The notes below the pieces were generated by a model, which was not told the DNA's origin, did not search any database, and worked only from the letters and a program-made list of their open reading frames with translations. The translations under genes were made by a program, and so were the position numbers. DNA of 64,000 nt from Sphingobacteriales bacterium 46-32 (GTDB lineage: Bacteria > Bacteroidota > Bacteroidia > Chitinophagales > Chitinophagaceae), in NCBI GenBank assembly GCA_001898485.1, contig MKTY01000020.1, forward strand, positions 434,001 through 498,000, read 5' to 3'. Below, piece after piece: positions 16,256-26,490 of the stretch; position 1 is the stretch's first letter, and each line of letters begins with the position of its first letter.

Positions 16256-16651
16256 ATGAGAGCCGTATTTTTCTTCGTATTCCTGTGTTTGCTGACCCTT
16301 GCGGGTACGCAGCCAGCCCATGCCACAGAGCGATCTGTGCTTTCTGGCTATACGCAGCACTCATTTACCAAAAAACTTCACTGGACCAATTTTAATCACG
16401 CTCCGGCCAATCTCTCTACTATACGCAGCCGGAATATTGATACAGAAAAAGAGTATTTCTTTACTGACGGAGTCGAAGATGAGGACACTATTGATCTTTC
16501 TGCACGCAAATTCAGACTCTTAGCACGCAGTCTGACTGTGCTGCAGGCCCTCTTCTTTGTACCAGCTCTGCAGCAGCGGCTATCCTGTACGTCTGGCAAC
16601 ACAGGTCTGCATGCCGATATCTGCATCAAACACTGTATTCTCAGAGTCTGA
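16256..16651 (+). CDS. Small secreted protein ahead of the RND genes
   Basis: 131 aa: signal peptide (MRAVFFFVFLCLLTLAG, cleavage near HATE), an acidic stretch EDEDTIDLSARKFRLLARSL in the middle and a Cys-containing C-terminus ending in ILRV. From memory, short exported proteins with an acidic central motif and an RVL/LRV-type end precede RND operons in related bacteria, but I cannot confirm it. It is 211 bp ahead of the adaptor gene and probably the first gene of the operon; the 211-bp gap shows no other frame of note. Confidence 0.55.
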   Translation: MRAVFFFVFLCLLTLAGTQPAHATERSVLSGYTQHSFTKKLHWTNFNHAPANLSTIRSRNIDTEKEYFFTDGVEDEDTIDLSARKFRLLARSLTVLQALFFVPALQQRLSCTSGNTGLHADICIKHCILRV

Positions 16652-16862
16652 TACCCGTCTCCACGGTATCAGTTTAGCCCGGAAGAAGCTGTACGCACCA
16701 GCGTCCGGATGTATTAGCACCTACATCATCTCCTCACCCCGCTTGCCTGTTCAGGTGATACCTGGCCACTGATACCCCCTTGTGTCCGCAGTCCTTACGC
16801 ATAACGTGCTGGCTGCTGCACCACCTTAAGCATTCATTCGATTCACCACAATTGTAAGTATC

Positions 16863-17948
16863 ATGAACAGACTGGTTCTTTTAGCAGGCCTATCGCTGGC
16901 CTTATTTTATCAAACAAGCTGCAAATCAAAAGCAGAAGAAAAACAGGAAGTGGCACACTATGCTGTCACCAGCCCTTTAACTGTTGACACATCATTTACC
17001 AAAGAGTATGTGTCACAAATCCGTTCCGTACGGAATATTGAGATCCGCGCCCAGGAAAAAGGCTTTCTTCAAAACATTTATGTGGATGAAGGTCAGTATG
17101 TAAAAGCCGGACAGGTTCTCTTCCGCATCATGCCCAAGTTTTACGAGGCCGAACTGCAAAAAGCCGAAGCAGAAGCTAAAGCAGCGGAAATAGAGTTGCA
17201 AAACACCCGCACCCTGGTAGAGAAAAATGTAGTTTCTAAAAATGAGCAGGCAATGGCCGAAGCCAAACTGGAGCAAGCCCGTGCAGAAGTCTCACTGGCC
17301 AGGCTGCACCTTTCTTTTACAGAAATAAGGGCGCCCTTTGATGGCACTATTGACCGCCTCCCCAAAAAACTCGGTAGCCTCATCGATGAGGGCGAATTGC
17401 TCACCAGCCTGAGCGACAACAGCCAGATGTTTGCTTATTTCAATGTATCTGAACCGGAATACCTGGAGTATCAGACAAACATCAAAACCCGTGGCAGCAG
17501 TAAGGTTAGTCTGCTACTGGCCAACAATAAGCCACTCTCTGCCAAAGGCGATGTGGAAGTAATAGAAAGTGAGTTTGACAGCGAAACAGGTAATATCGCC
17601 TTCCGCGCACGTTTCCCCAACCCTGATCGATTACTCAAACATGGCGAAACCGGCAAGATATTAATGACGCTTCCGCTTAAGAATGCCCTCGTTATTCCGC
17701 AAAAGGCCACGTACGAAATACAGGACAAGATTTATGTATTCGTTGTTGATAAAAACAACACACTTAAATCCCGCCTGCTTACCATCGCCGGCCAGCTACC
17801 CGATATCTACGTAGTTGAAAGCGGCCTGTCTGCCGATGATAAAATTCTGCTGGAAGGGGTACAAAAGGTGAAAGATGATGACAAGATCGCCATTGAGTAC
17901 CAGAAACCGGAAGAAGTAATAGCCCACCTGCGCCTGAAAGCAGAATAA
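16863..17948 (+). CDS. RND efflux membrane-fusion (adaptor) lipoprotein
   Basis: 361 aa, AcrA/MexE type. N-terminal export signal ending in QTSC at residue 20 suggests lipid attachment. Then barrel-sandwich (QIRSVRNIEIRAQEKGFLQNIYVDEGQYVKAGQVLFRI), alpha-hairpin coiled coil (about 90-145, YEAELQKAEAEAKAAEIELQ), second lipoyl half (EIRAPFDGTIDRLPKKLGSLID) and beta-barrel/membrane-proximal parts. It links the permease to the outer-membrane channel across the periplasm. 25 bp separate it from the permease gene. Confidence 0.96.
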   Translation: MNRLVLLAGLSLALFYQTSCKSKAEEKQEVAHYAVTSPLTVDTSFTKEYVSQIRSVRNIEIRAQEKGFLQNIYVDEGQYVKAGQVLFRIMPKFYEAELQKAEAEAKAAEIELQNTRTLVEKNVVSKNEQAMAEAKLEQARAEVSLARLHLSFTEIRAPFDGTIDRLPKKLGSLIDEGELLTSLSDNSQMFAYFNVSEPEYLEYQTNIKTRGSSKVSLLLANNKPLSAKGDVEVIESEFDSETGNIAFRARFPNPDRLLKHGETGKILMTLPLKNALVIPQKATYEIQDKIYVFVVDKNNTLKSRLLTIAGQLPDIYVVESGLSADDKILLEGVQKVKDDDKIAIEYQKPEEVIAHLRLKAE

Positions 17949-17973
17949 CTGATCATCCCTAATTAGCGAACTA

Positions 17974-20900
17974 ATGTTTAACAGATTTATACAAAGGCCT
18001 GTCCTGTCTATCGTCATATCCCTGATCATCGTATTTCTGGGGGTACTGGCCATCACGGGACTGCCTGTTACACAATTCCCCTCCATTTCTCCACCCAAAA
18101 TAAACGTGGTAGCCGACTACCCGGGTGCAAATGGAGAACTTATGATCAAATCGGTGATCATACCGCTGGAACGTGCTATCAATGGTGTGCCCGGCATGAA
18201 GTATATGGCTTCTGATGCGGGCAACGATGGCGAAGCCACCATACAGGTTATTTTCAACCTCGGCACCGACCCCAACGTTGCCTCACTCAACGTACAAAAC
18301 CGCGTGGCTTCGGTTGTAAACAAGCTGCCGCCGCTAGTGGTACGTGAAGGTGTAAAGATCTCGCGCGAAGAGTCGAATATGCTTATGTATATTAACCTCT
18401 ACAGCGATGATCCCAATACCGATCAGAAATTTCTTTTCAACCTCGCCGATATCAATATCCTTTCAGAACTGAAACGTGTGGATGGTGTGGGGTATGCAGA
18501 CATCCTGGGCAACCGGGAGTATGCGATGCGCGTGTGGCTCAAACCGGATCGCATGCTGGCTTACAAAATTTCGGCCGATGAAATCATGGAAGCCCTCAGC
18601 TCGCAGAGTCTCGAAGCTTCGCCGGGTAAAACGGGCGAAAGCTCCGGCAAACGATCTCAGTCATTTGAATATGTACTGAAATACAGTGGTCGTTTTACCA
18701 CCAAAGAGCAATACGAAAACGTAGTGGTACGATCCAGTCCCAATGGAGAATTGCTGCGGCTTAAAGATGTGGCCAATATTGAGTTTGGAAGTTCTATGTA
18801 CGACATTTATTCCAACCTCAATGGCAAACCTTCCGCAGCGATCGTTCTCAAACAATCGTATGGCAGTAATGCCAGCCAGGTAATTGAAAATGTAAAGGCC
18901 AAGATGAAAGAGATCAAGGCCAGCACTTTCCCCAAAGGCATGGATTACGAGATCAGTTATGATGTGTCGAAGTTTCTTGATGCGTCAATTGAAAAAGTAA
19001 TTCATACCCTGGTAGAGGCCTTTATACTGGTGGGTCTGGTAGTATTTCTGTTTCTGGGCGACTGGCGATCCACACTCATTCCGGCCATGGCTGTACCCGT
19101 ATCACTCGTCGGCACGTTCATGTTCATGCAGTATTTTGGCATTACACTCAACCTGATCACGCTGTTTGCGCTGGTACTGGCTATCGGGATAGTAGTAGAT
19201 AATGCCATTGTGGTGATAGAAGCAGTGCATGCCAAGATGGAAACTGACCACCTCAGCCCGCGCAAGGCCACCCAAAAAGCCATGCACGAAATTGCCGGCG
19301 CCATCGTTGCCATCACCTTTGTAATGGCGGCGGTATTTATACCGGTAGCTTTTATGTCGGGGCCCGTTGGTACTTTTTACCGACAGTTCTCTATCACAAT
19401 GGCCACATCGATCATCCTCTCTGGTGTGGTGGCACTTACGCTCACTCCGGCACTTTGTGCCATGATCCTGAAAAACAATCATGGTAAACCAAAGAAAAAG
19501 TCGCCGGTAGATCGTTTTATAGGCGGCTTCAACAGGTGGTTTGATAATACGGCTGGCAAATACATGAAACTGCTTGGCCTCATGGTCAACCGCAGATTAG
19601 TCACCTTTTTGATACTGATTGCCTTTTGTGCAGGTACCTGGTTGCTGAGTGGCAAAGTGCCGGCTGGCTTTATCCCCAACGAAGACCAGGGCATGTTCTA
19701 TGCAATCATTCAGACTCCTCCCGGCTCATCGCTCGAGCGAACCAATGAAATAGCCGAACGTCTGCAAAAGATATGTGAATCGGTAGATGGCGTAAAATCT
19801 GTTTCTTCACTGGCAGGTTATGAAATCCTCACCGAGGGCACCGGTGCCAATAGCGGTACCTGTCTTATTAATCTTAAAGACTGGAAAGACAGAAAGCAAA
19901 GCGTGACAGAAATCATGGAAGAGCTGGAAGAGAAGTCGAAAGATATTACCGGTGCAGCCATTGAGTTCTTCCTGCCGCCAGCCGTGCCCGGTTATGGAGC
20001 CGCCGGCGGTTTTGAACTGCGTCTGCTCGACAAAGCCGGTTCGGGTGATTATAAGCTGATGGAAAAAGTGAATAATGACTTTGTAAATGAGCTGAAAAAA
20101 CGAAAAGAACTCTCCTCGGTATTCAGCTTTTACAGTGCCAGCTTTCCGCAATACATGCTCCGCATAGATAATGATATTGCGCAACAGAAAGGAGTGAGTA
20201 TTGAAAATGCCATGAACACTCTTTCCACGCTCATTGGCTCTAACTATGAGATCAGCTTCATCAACTTCGGACGGCAGTACAAAGTAATTGTACAGGCATC
20301 GCCGGAGTACCGTGCATTGCCCGAAGACATCCTGCGACTGTATGTAAAAAACAACAAAGAGGAAATGGTCCCATTCTCTGCCTTTATGAAGATGGAGAAA
20401 GTATATGGTCTGTCGGAGATTACGCGGCACAACATGTACAATGCATCTGAAATCAGCGGTTCGGCTGCACCGGGCTACAGTAGCGGAGAAGCTATTAAGG
20501 TGGTCAGTGAGGTGGCGCAGCAGACACTTCCCCGTGGCTTTGGTATCGACTGGGCAGGTATCTCTAAGGATGAGGTATCGCAGGGCAATCAGGCGGTATA
20601 CATCTTCCTTATCTGTCTGGGGTTTGTATACCTGATTCTTGCAGCTCAGTATGAAAGCTTTGTTTTACCACTCGCAGTTGTGCTTTCACTGCCCACCGGT
20701 GTATTTGGAGCTTTCCTGCTGCTCAGTCTGACCGGCCTTGAAAATAACATCTATGCCCAGATCGCTATGGTGATGCTGATTGGTCTGCTGGGAAAAAATG
20801 CTGTATTGATTGTAGAGTTTGCCGTACAGCGGCATCGCGCCGGCGCTACAGTATTGCAGGCAGCCCTTGAAGGTGCACGTGTGCGTTTCAGACCCATCCT

Positions 20901-21138
20901 CATGACATCTTTTGCCTTTATTGCCGGTCTGATACCGCTGGTAATTGCTACCGGCCCCGGACGTATTGGCAACCGCACTATCGGTACCTCTGCGCTTGGC
21001 GGTATGCTGCTGGGTACAGTGTTTGGCGTTATCATCATCCCCGGTCTCTATTACGTCTTTGGCAAAATTGCCGAAAGGCGGCTGGTGATAAATGAGGAAG
21101 AAAATCCATTAACAGAAGAAATTGATCATAATGTTTAA
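17974..21138 (+). CDS. RND efflux permease (HAE1 family, AcrB/MexF-like)
   Basis: 1054 aa, full length. Twelve membrane helices in the 1+5+1+5 order (first helix FIQRPVLSIVISLIIVFLGV), two large periplasmic loops and the proton-relay helix LVLAIGIVVDNAIVVIEAVH with its two acidic residues (VVDNAIVVIE). Exports hydrophobic compounds or drugs by proton antiport. Substrate range is not predictable. Translationally coupled to the channel gene downstream (8-bp overlap). Confidence 0.97.
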   Translation: MFNRFIQRPVLSIVISLIIVFLGVLAITGLPVTQFPSISPPKINVVADYPGANGELMIKSVIIPLERAINGVPGMKYMASDAGNDGEATIQVIFNLGTDPNVASLNVQNRVASVVNKLPPLVVREGVKISREESNMLMYINLYSDDPNTDQKFLFNLADINILSELKRVDGVGYADILGNREYAMRVWLKPDRMLAYKISADEIMEALSSQSLEASPGKTGESSGKRSQSFEYVLKYSGRFTTKEQYENVVVRSSPNGELLRLKDVANIEFGSSMYDIYSNLNGKPSAAIVLKQSYGSNASQVIENVKAKMKEIKASTFPKGMDYEISYDVSKFLDASIEKVIHTLVEAFILVGLVVFLFLGDWRSTLIPAMAVPVSLVGTFMFMQYFGITLNLITLFALVLAIGIVVDNAIVVIEAVHAKMETDHLSPRKATQKAMHEIAGAIVAITFVMAAVFIPVAFMSGPVGTFYRQFSITMATSIILSGVVALTLTPALCAMILKNNHGKPKKKSPVDRFIGGFNRWFDNTAGKYMKLLGLMVNRRLVTFLILIAFCAGTWLLSGKVPAGFIPNEDQGMFYAIIQTPPGSSLERTNEIAERLQKICESVDGVKSVSSLAGYEILTEGTGANSGTCLINLKDWKDRKQSVTEIMEELEEKSKDITGAAIEFFLPPAVPGYGAAGGFELRLLDKAGSGDYKLMEKVNNDFVNELKKRKELSSVFSFYSASFPQYMLRIDNDIAQQKGVSIENAMNTLSTLIGSNYEISFINFGRQYKVIVQASPEYRALPEDILRLYVKNNKEEMVPFSAFMKMEKVYGLSEITRHNMYNASEISGSAAPGYSSGEAIKVVSEVAQQTLPRGFGIDWAGISKDEVSQGNQAVYIFLICLGFVYLILAAQYESFVLPLAVVLSLPTGVFGAFLLLSLTGLENNIYAQIAMVMLIGLLGKNAVLIVEFAVQRHRAGATVLQAALEGARVRFRPILMTSFAFIAGLIPLVIATGPGRIGNRTIGTSALGGMLLGTVFGVIIIPGLYYVFGKIAERRLVINEEENPLTEEIDHNV

Positions 21139-22570
21139 AGCTAAATTATCTATACCAGGCACAGGCCTGCTGCTCATTTGCCTGGTCTTTATCAGTTGCC
21201 GCGTGCCGGCACTGGTAGAGCCGGCCATGCACAGACAGATTCCCGATGCCTTTAACGACAATAAAGACAGCGTCAATACCTCCAGTATACAATGGCGCTC
21301 ATTTTTTACGGATCCCGATCTGCAAAGCCTGATCGACACTGCTCTCAGCAATAATCAGGAGCTACAGATTACGCTGCAGGAAATTGAAATTGCCCGCAAC
21401 GATATCCGTCTCCGCCAGGGAGCCATCCTGCCTTCCGTTGCGCTGCGTGCAGGAGCTGGTGTGGAAAAGGTAGGCCGTTACACCAGCCAGGGAGCCGGCG
21501 ATGCAACCACAGAAATAAAACCCGGCAGGGAAATGCCCGATCCGCTGATGGATTACACGGTTGGCGCCTACGCCAACTGGGAAGTAGACGTCTGGCGCAA
21601 ACTGCATAACTCTAAAAAAGCTGCAGTAGAGCGCTACCTGGCAACAGTGGAAGGCAGAAATTTTGTATTGACCAACCTGATAGCCGAAGTAGCCAATTCG
21701 TACTACGAGCTGCTGGCACTCGACAATCAACTGGCCATTGTAAAACAAAATATAAGCCTTCAGCAAAATGCGCTCGAAGTAGTGAGAGTGCAGAAAGAAG
21801 CCAGCCGCGCTACCGAACTGGCCGTAAAAAAGTTTGAGGCCGAGGTATTGAAATCACAAAGCCTGGAGTTTGACCTCATGCAGCAGGTAAAAGAAACGGA
21901 AAACCGGATCAACTTCCTGCTGGCAAGATACCCGCAGCCCATTAAACGAAATAATGGCACTGATTTTCTGCAACTGCCGATAGCAGCTGTCAAAGAAGGG
22001 ATACCATCTCAACTGCTGGCCAATCGCCCAGACATCAAACAGGCAGAACTGGAATTAAATGCGGCCAAACTGGATGTAAAGGTGGCGCGTGCAGAATTCT
22101 ACCCTTCGTTTGGCATCAGCGGCTCAGTGGGTTTTCAGGCATTCAAACCGTCATACCTGGTAAAATTCCCGGAATCGCTCTTATATAGCCTGGCTGCCGA
22201 CCTTGCTGCACCACTGATCAACCGCAATGCCATCAAAGCAGAGTTCAGCAGCGCCAATGCCCGGCAGATACAGGCCCTGTATAATTATGAACGAAGCATT
22301 CTGAACGCATACCTCGAAGTATCAACACAGCTTTCCAATATGGGAAATCTCGAAAAGAGTTATACGCTGAAGTCAAAACAGGTTGATGCACTTACCCGGT
22401 CAATCGAGATATCAAACGATCTTTTCAAGTCGGCCCGTGCCGACTATCTCGAAGTGCTGATGACACAGCGCGATGCACTGGAAGCAAGACTGGAACTGAT
22501 AGAAACTAAAAAACAACAATTAAACACGGTAGTAAATATCTACAGGGACCTTGGTGGTGGCTGGAGATAG
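21131..22570 (+). CDS. RND outer-membrane channel (TolC/OprM-like lipoprotein)
   Basis: 479 aa from the ATG at 21131, which overlaps the permease stop by 8 bp; a TTG three codons upstream is less likely. Signal with a cysteine in LVFISCRVP suggests a lipoprotein, as in OprM. The outer-membrane efflux domain is duplicated: long helices (QDPDLQSLIDTALSNNQELQ-like at about 60-80, YLATVEGRNFVLTNLIAEVANSYYELL) and the repeat in the second half (NRPDIKQAELELNAAKLDVKVARAEFYPSFGISGS). Completes the tripartite pump. Confidence 0.95.
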   Translation: MFKAKLSIPGTGLLLICLVFISCRVPALVEPAMHRQIPDAFNDNKDSVNTSSIQWRSFFTDPDLQSLIDTALSNNQELQITLQEIEIARNDIRLRQGAILPSVALRAGAGVEKVGRYTSQGAGDATTEIKPGREMPDPLMDYTVGAYANWEVDVWRKLHNSKKAAVERYLATVEGRNFVLTNLIAEVANSYYELLALDNQLAIVKQNISLQQNALEVVRVQKEASRATELAVKKFEAEVLKSQSLEFDLMQQVKETENRINFLLARYPQPIKRNNGTDFLQLPIAAVKEGIPSQLLANRPDIKQAELELNAAKLDVKVARAEFYPSFGISGSVGFQAFKPSYLVKFPESLLYSLAADLAAPLINRNAIKAEFSSANARQIQALYNYERSILNAYLEVSTQLSNMGNLEKSYTLKSKQVDALTRSIEISNDLFKSARADYLEVLMTQRDALEARLELIETKKQQLNTVVNIYRDLGGGWR

Positions 22571-22587
22571 GTGCTAGTTTAAGGTGG

Positions 22588-22615
22588 AGGCCGGCCCGCG
22601 AGGGTCGGCCTTTTT
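22588..22615 (+). terminator. Intrinsic terminator of the RND operon
   Basis: AGGCCGGCCC / GGGTCGGCCT (10 bp, one wobble) with loop GCGA and a T tail. In the rest of the 330-bp gap up to 22900 I see no supported gene and no consensus promoter. Confidence 0.9.
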
Positions 22616-22900
22616 AATTTCGCCAGGTGATGTTTTTTATATTGTAACTGAATAGGTCTTCGCAATATCCATTTAACAGACCTTTTTGCCTCCACGGCTG
22701 GCGGCAATTTGTGAACCATAAAAAATAAGAAAATACCGTAAGAAAATGAGATAACTTAAACCTGACATTGATCTGAAGATTTGAGGCCCGTATTTTGCTT
22801 TCTGTGCAGCAAACAAAAACATACCGCATTGGCTTATCCATATACCTGTGCGTATCTGTTACACCAGTAAAATTGCTTAACTTATATCACTAAGCCCGGT

Positions 22901-24640
22901 ATGAAGAAATATTTCCCTTTTTTCCAAAACTATAAAAAAGCCCTGCTGCTGGCTCCCTTACTGGTGCTGGTGGATGTAGCCTGCGAAATTGTGCAGCCGG
23001 AGCTCATGTCCAAAATAGTAGATACAGGCGTCATGCACAAAGACATGTCCTACATCCTCCGTACGGGTGGCCTCATGATTCTACTGTCGCTGATTGCCAT
23101 TGCAGCCAATGTCGGCAATATCTATTATTCATCGCGGGTATCGGTAGGCTTTGCAAGCGAACTCCGCAAAGGGCTGTTTGACAAAATACAGACCTTTTCT
23201 TTTTCCAACCTCGACAAATTCAGTTCGGCATCGCTGGTTACACGTATCACCAACGATGTCAACATTATTCAGCAGGTCATTATGCTGTCGCTCCGCTTGC
23301 TGATACGCGCCCCGCTGATGCTGTTGTTTGCGGTAATAATTGCCGTACGAATAAATCTGGGACTGGCTACCATTATTGCAGTTGCGATACCGGTACTGGC
23401 CGTCAGCATCTACATCATTCTGCGCAGAGGGTTGCCATTCTTTGAAAAAATGCAGCGAAGACTGGATAAGGTAAACGAAGTGATCCGCGAAAACCTGATC
23501 AATATCCGTGTGGTAAAATCATTTGTGCGCGAAGATTTTGAAAAGAAAAAATTTGGCCGCACCAACGATGACCTGCGTCAAATGGCTGTCAGGGCTTCGG
23601 GGATGGTGGTTTTGATACTGCCGGTCATGCAATTTGTGATGAATGTTTCTATTGTGGCTATCTTATGGTTTGGCGGTAACAAAATTGTGCAGGGCACCTT
23701 CCAGGTAGGTCAGCTTATGTCCTTTATCACCTACATTACCCAGATACTGATGTCGCTCATGATGCTGGCCATGATGATCATGACACTCTCGCGTGCCACG
23801 GCCTCCTCCGAGCGGGTGCTTGAAGTATTAAATACCCAGGCAGACATTACAGACTCGGCACTGGCGCTGGAAAAGAATCTGACCATCCGGTATGGAAAGG
23901 TAGAATTCAGAAACGTATGTTTTAAATATCAACAGGACGGCAATGAATACGCGCTGAAAAATATCAACCTCATTGCCCAACCGGGCCAAACAACAGCCAT
24001 TATTGGAGCTACCGGATCTTCCAAAAGCACATTGGTAGAACTGATACCAAGATTATATGACGTGACACAGGGCAGTATACTGATCGATGGGGTGGATGTA
24101 CGCGACTACACACTTCGAAACCTGCGCACTCCCGTAAGCCTGGTACTGCAGCAAAATGAGTTATTTTCCGGCACCATCCGGCAAAATCTGAAATGGGGAA
24201 AACCCGATGCCACCGATGAGGAAATTATTGCCGCAGCTAAAGATGCCGCTGCGCATGATTTTATTCAGTCATTTCCTGAAGGATATGAAACCGTACTGGG
24301 ACAGGGTGGCGTAAATCTTTCGGGCGGACAAAAACAGCGGCTCTGCATTGCCCGGGCTCTTTTAAGAAAGCCAATTATTCTTATCCTCGATGACAGCACC
24401 AGTGCAGTAGATTCTGTGACCGAGGAAACAATACGCAAAAGTCTTGACAATCACTTCCCGGATACGACTATTTTCATCATTGCACAACGCATCAGTTCAG
24501 TACAAACTGCCAGGCAAATCGTACTGCTCGACAATGGCGAAATTGTTGCATCCGGCACACATGAGCAGCTTATGAAAGACAGTTCCATATACAGGGAAAT
24601 ATATCATTCACAACAACTAAACGGAGCTACCAGCGTATGA
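22901..24640 (+). CDS. ABC exporter half-transporter (degenerate-site subunit)
   Basis: 579 aa: six-helix exporter domain (residues 1-310) and nucleotide-binding domain. Walker A at about 368 reads GATGSSKST, with Ser for the usual Gly before Lys; signature LSGGQKQRL is canonical; Walker B at about 496 ends LDDSTSAVD, with Asp where the catalytic Glu normally stands. That is the pattern of the inactive-site half of heterodimeric exporters such as TM287/288 or BmrCD. The next gene overlaps by 4 bp and supplies the partner. Substrate (drug, lipid or peptide) not predictable. Confidence 0.95.
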   Translation: MKKYFPFFQNYKKALLLAPLLVLVDVACEIVQPELMSKIVDTGVMHKDMSYILRTGGLMILLSLIAIAANVGNIYYSSRVSVGFASELRKGLFDKIQTFSFSNLDKFSSASLVTRITNDVNIIQQVIMLSLRLLIRAPLMLLFAVIIAVRINLGLATIIAVAIPVLAVSIYIILRRGLPFFEKMQRRLDKVNEVIRENLINIRVVKSFVREDFEKKKFGRTNDDLRQMAVRASGMVVLILPVMQFVMNVSIVAILWFGGNKIVQGTFQVGQLMSFITYITQILMSLMMLAMMIMTLSRATASSERVLEVLNTQADITDSALALEKNLTIRYGKVEFRNVCFKYQQDGNEYALKNINLIAQPGQTTAIIGATGSSKSTLVELIPRLYDVTQGSILIDGVDVRDYTLRNLRTPVSLVLQQNELFSGTIRQNLKWGKPDATDEEIIAAAKDAAAHDFIQSFPEGYETVLGQGGVNLSGGQKQRLCIARALLRKPIILILDDSTSAVDSVTEETIRKSLDNHFPDTTIFIIAQRISSVQTARQIVLLDNGEIVASGTHEQLMKDSSIYREIYHSQQLNGATSV

Positions 24641-26442
24641 GTACATCCGGCAATACTAAACTGGCCCCCGCAGGACTTCCCGGCCGACGCGGTGCTGTAT
24701 CCGTAGAAAAACCCAAAGACAGCCGCCAGGTCATTGGCCGGTTATGGGGATACCTCAAAGTTCAGCAAAGTGCATTGATCCTGGCGGGCCTGCTGTTATT
24801 AATCAGTACCGGCGCTACTATTACAGGCTCTTATCTGTTACGCCCGATTATTAACAACTACATCATACCACACGATATCAATGGTCTTATCAAAATGATC
24901 GTTCTTTTGCTGGCTGTCTATGTGCTGGGTTCAGTGGCCAGCGTATGGCAAAACAGGTTAATGATCAGAATCGCCCAGAAAACCGTGTATAATATCCGCG
25001 CAGATCTGTTTCGTCATCTGCAAAGTCTTCCCATACGTTTTTTTGATACGCGCAGCCATGGGGAGCTGATGAGCCGTCTTACCAACGATGTAGATACGGT
25101 GAGCGATGCATTGAACACAAGCATTTCGCAACTCTTTACGAGTGCCATCACACTCACAGGTATTTTTACACTGATGCTGTATATCAGCCCGCTTTTATCC
25201 GTCGTAACGCTGGTGGTGGTTCCATTTATGCTTTGGGTGGCAGGAAGGATCATTAAAAAAAGCAAACTATTCTTTATAGCGCAGCAGGCAGCGTTAGGCA
25301 ATGTAAATGGCTATGCAGAAGAAATGATTTCGGGACAGAAAGTAATAAAGGTTTTTGGCCACGAAGAGACGGCAAGCCGCGAGTTTGAAGTACTGAATGA
25401 TGAACTGAGAGAAAAAGGCACCCGCGCTCAATTGTATGCAGGTGTAATGATGCCCGTCATTCAAAACCTCAATACCATCAATTTTGCCCTCACTGCCACA
25501 GTTGGTGGGTTATTATCGTTGTTAAAAGGTCTTGACATCGGCGGACTGGCGGCCTTTCTTCAATACTCGAGGCAGTTTGGCCGGCCGGTCAATGAAATCT
25601 CCAGTCAGTATAACAGCCTCCAGGCAGCATTGGCCGGGGCTGAAAGGATATTTGAAATACTCGACGAAGCTCCGGAGCAGAGCGACAGTGCCGATGCGAT
25701 AGAGCTATCGGATATAAAAGGGCAGGTCTCTTTCCAGGATGTAACATTCGGTTATGTGGCCGGCAAAGCGGTGTTAAGAAATATTTCTTTCCAGGCAGAA
25801 GCCGGACAAAAGATTGCCCTGGTCGGTTCCACCGGTGCAGGCAAAACTACCATTATGAACCTGCTACCGCGCTTTTATGATATTCAGTCTGGATCCATCC
25901 GCATAGACGGAACGGAGATCAGAAACATTAAGCGAAGCTGTCTGCGCCAAATGCTTGCCATTGTACTGCAGGACACACACCTGTTTACCGGTACCGTAAT
26001 GGAAAATATCCGTTATGGGCGGCTAACGGCAACAGACGAAGAAGTAATGCATGCAGCCTTAATATCCGGCGCTGATTCATTTATCAAACGATTACCGCAG
26101 GGCTATCAGACATTACTCGAAAATGATGGAGGCAATCTGAGCCAGGGTCAGCGGCAATTGTTAAACATTGCACGGGCTACCGTGGCACAGCCCCCTATAC
26201 TCATACTGGACGAAGCAACAAGCTCAGTAGATACGCGCACCGAGCAGATCATTCAAAATGGCATGGATAAGCTCATGCAGGGGCGGACCAGCTTTGTTAT
26301 TGCTCACCGGTTGTCTACAATCCGTAATGCCGATATGATTCTTGTACTCGAAAACGGCCAGATCATTGAGCAGGGTACGCATAACGGATTACTGCAACAG
26401 AAAGGGCGATACTACGAGCTATACAACACCCAGTTTGATTAG
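24637..26442 (+). CDS. ABC exporter half-transporter (catalytic partner)
   Basis: 601 aa. A 30-residue polar N-terminal extension precedes the six-helix domain. Walker A GSTGAGKTT (about 395) and Walker B LDEATSSVD with the catalytic Glu (about 524) are canonical, but the signature is LSQGQ instead of LSGGQ (about 501). It therefore complements the upstream subunit: one composite site pairs canonical Walker motifs with LSGGQ, the other pairs the Asp-type Walker B with LSQGQ. ATGA overlap with the upstream gene indicates translational coupling and equal dosage. Confidence 0.95.
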   Translation: MSTSGNTKLAPAGLPGRRGAVSVEKPKDSRQVIGRLWGYLKVQQSALILAGLLLLISTGATITGSYLLRPIINNYIIPHDINGLIKMIVLLLAVYVLGSVASVWQNRLMIRIAQKTVYNIRADLFRHLQSLPIRFFDTRSHGELMSRLTNDVDTVSDALNTSISQLFTSAITLTGIFTLMLYISPLLSVVTLVVVPFMLWVAGRIIKKSKLFFIAQQAALGNVNGYAEEMISGQKVIKVFGHEETASREFEVLNDELREKGTRAQLYAGVMMPVIQNLNTINFALTATVGGLLSLLKGLDIGGLAAFLQYSRQFGRPVNEISSQYNSLQAALAGAERIFEILDEAPEQSDSADAIELSDIKGQVSFQDVTFGYVAGKAVLRNISFQAEAGQKIALVGSTGAGKTTIMNLLPRFYDIQSGSIRIDGTEIRNIKRSCLRQMLAIVLQDTHLFTGTVMENIRYGRLTATDEEVMHAALISGADSFIKRLPQGYQTLLENDGGNLSQGQRQLLNIARATVAQPPILILDEATSSVDTRTEQIIQNGMDKLMQGRTSFVIAHRLSTIRNADMILVLENGQIIEQGTHNGLLQQKGRYYELYNTQFD

Positions 26443-26490
26443 TTGACTTTAGCAAATAATACCCTACCTTTTACTGAAGCCCCGAAATGA

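Noticed and set aside
22614-22841. 75-aa minus-strand frame after the RND operon
   Set aside because: Low-complexity, begins in A/T-rich DNA and runs into the terminator; no support.
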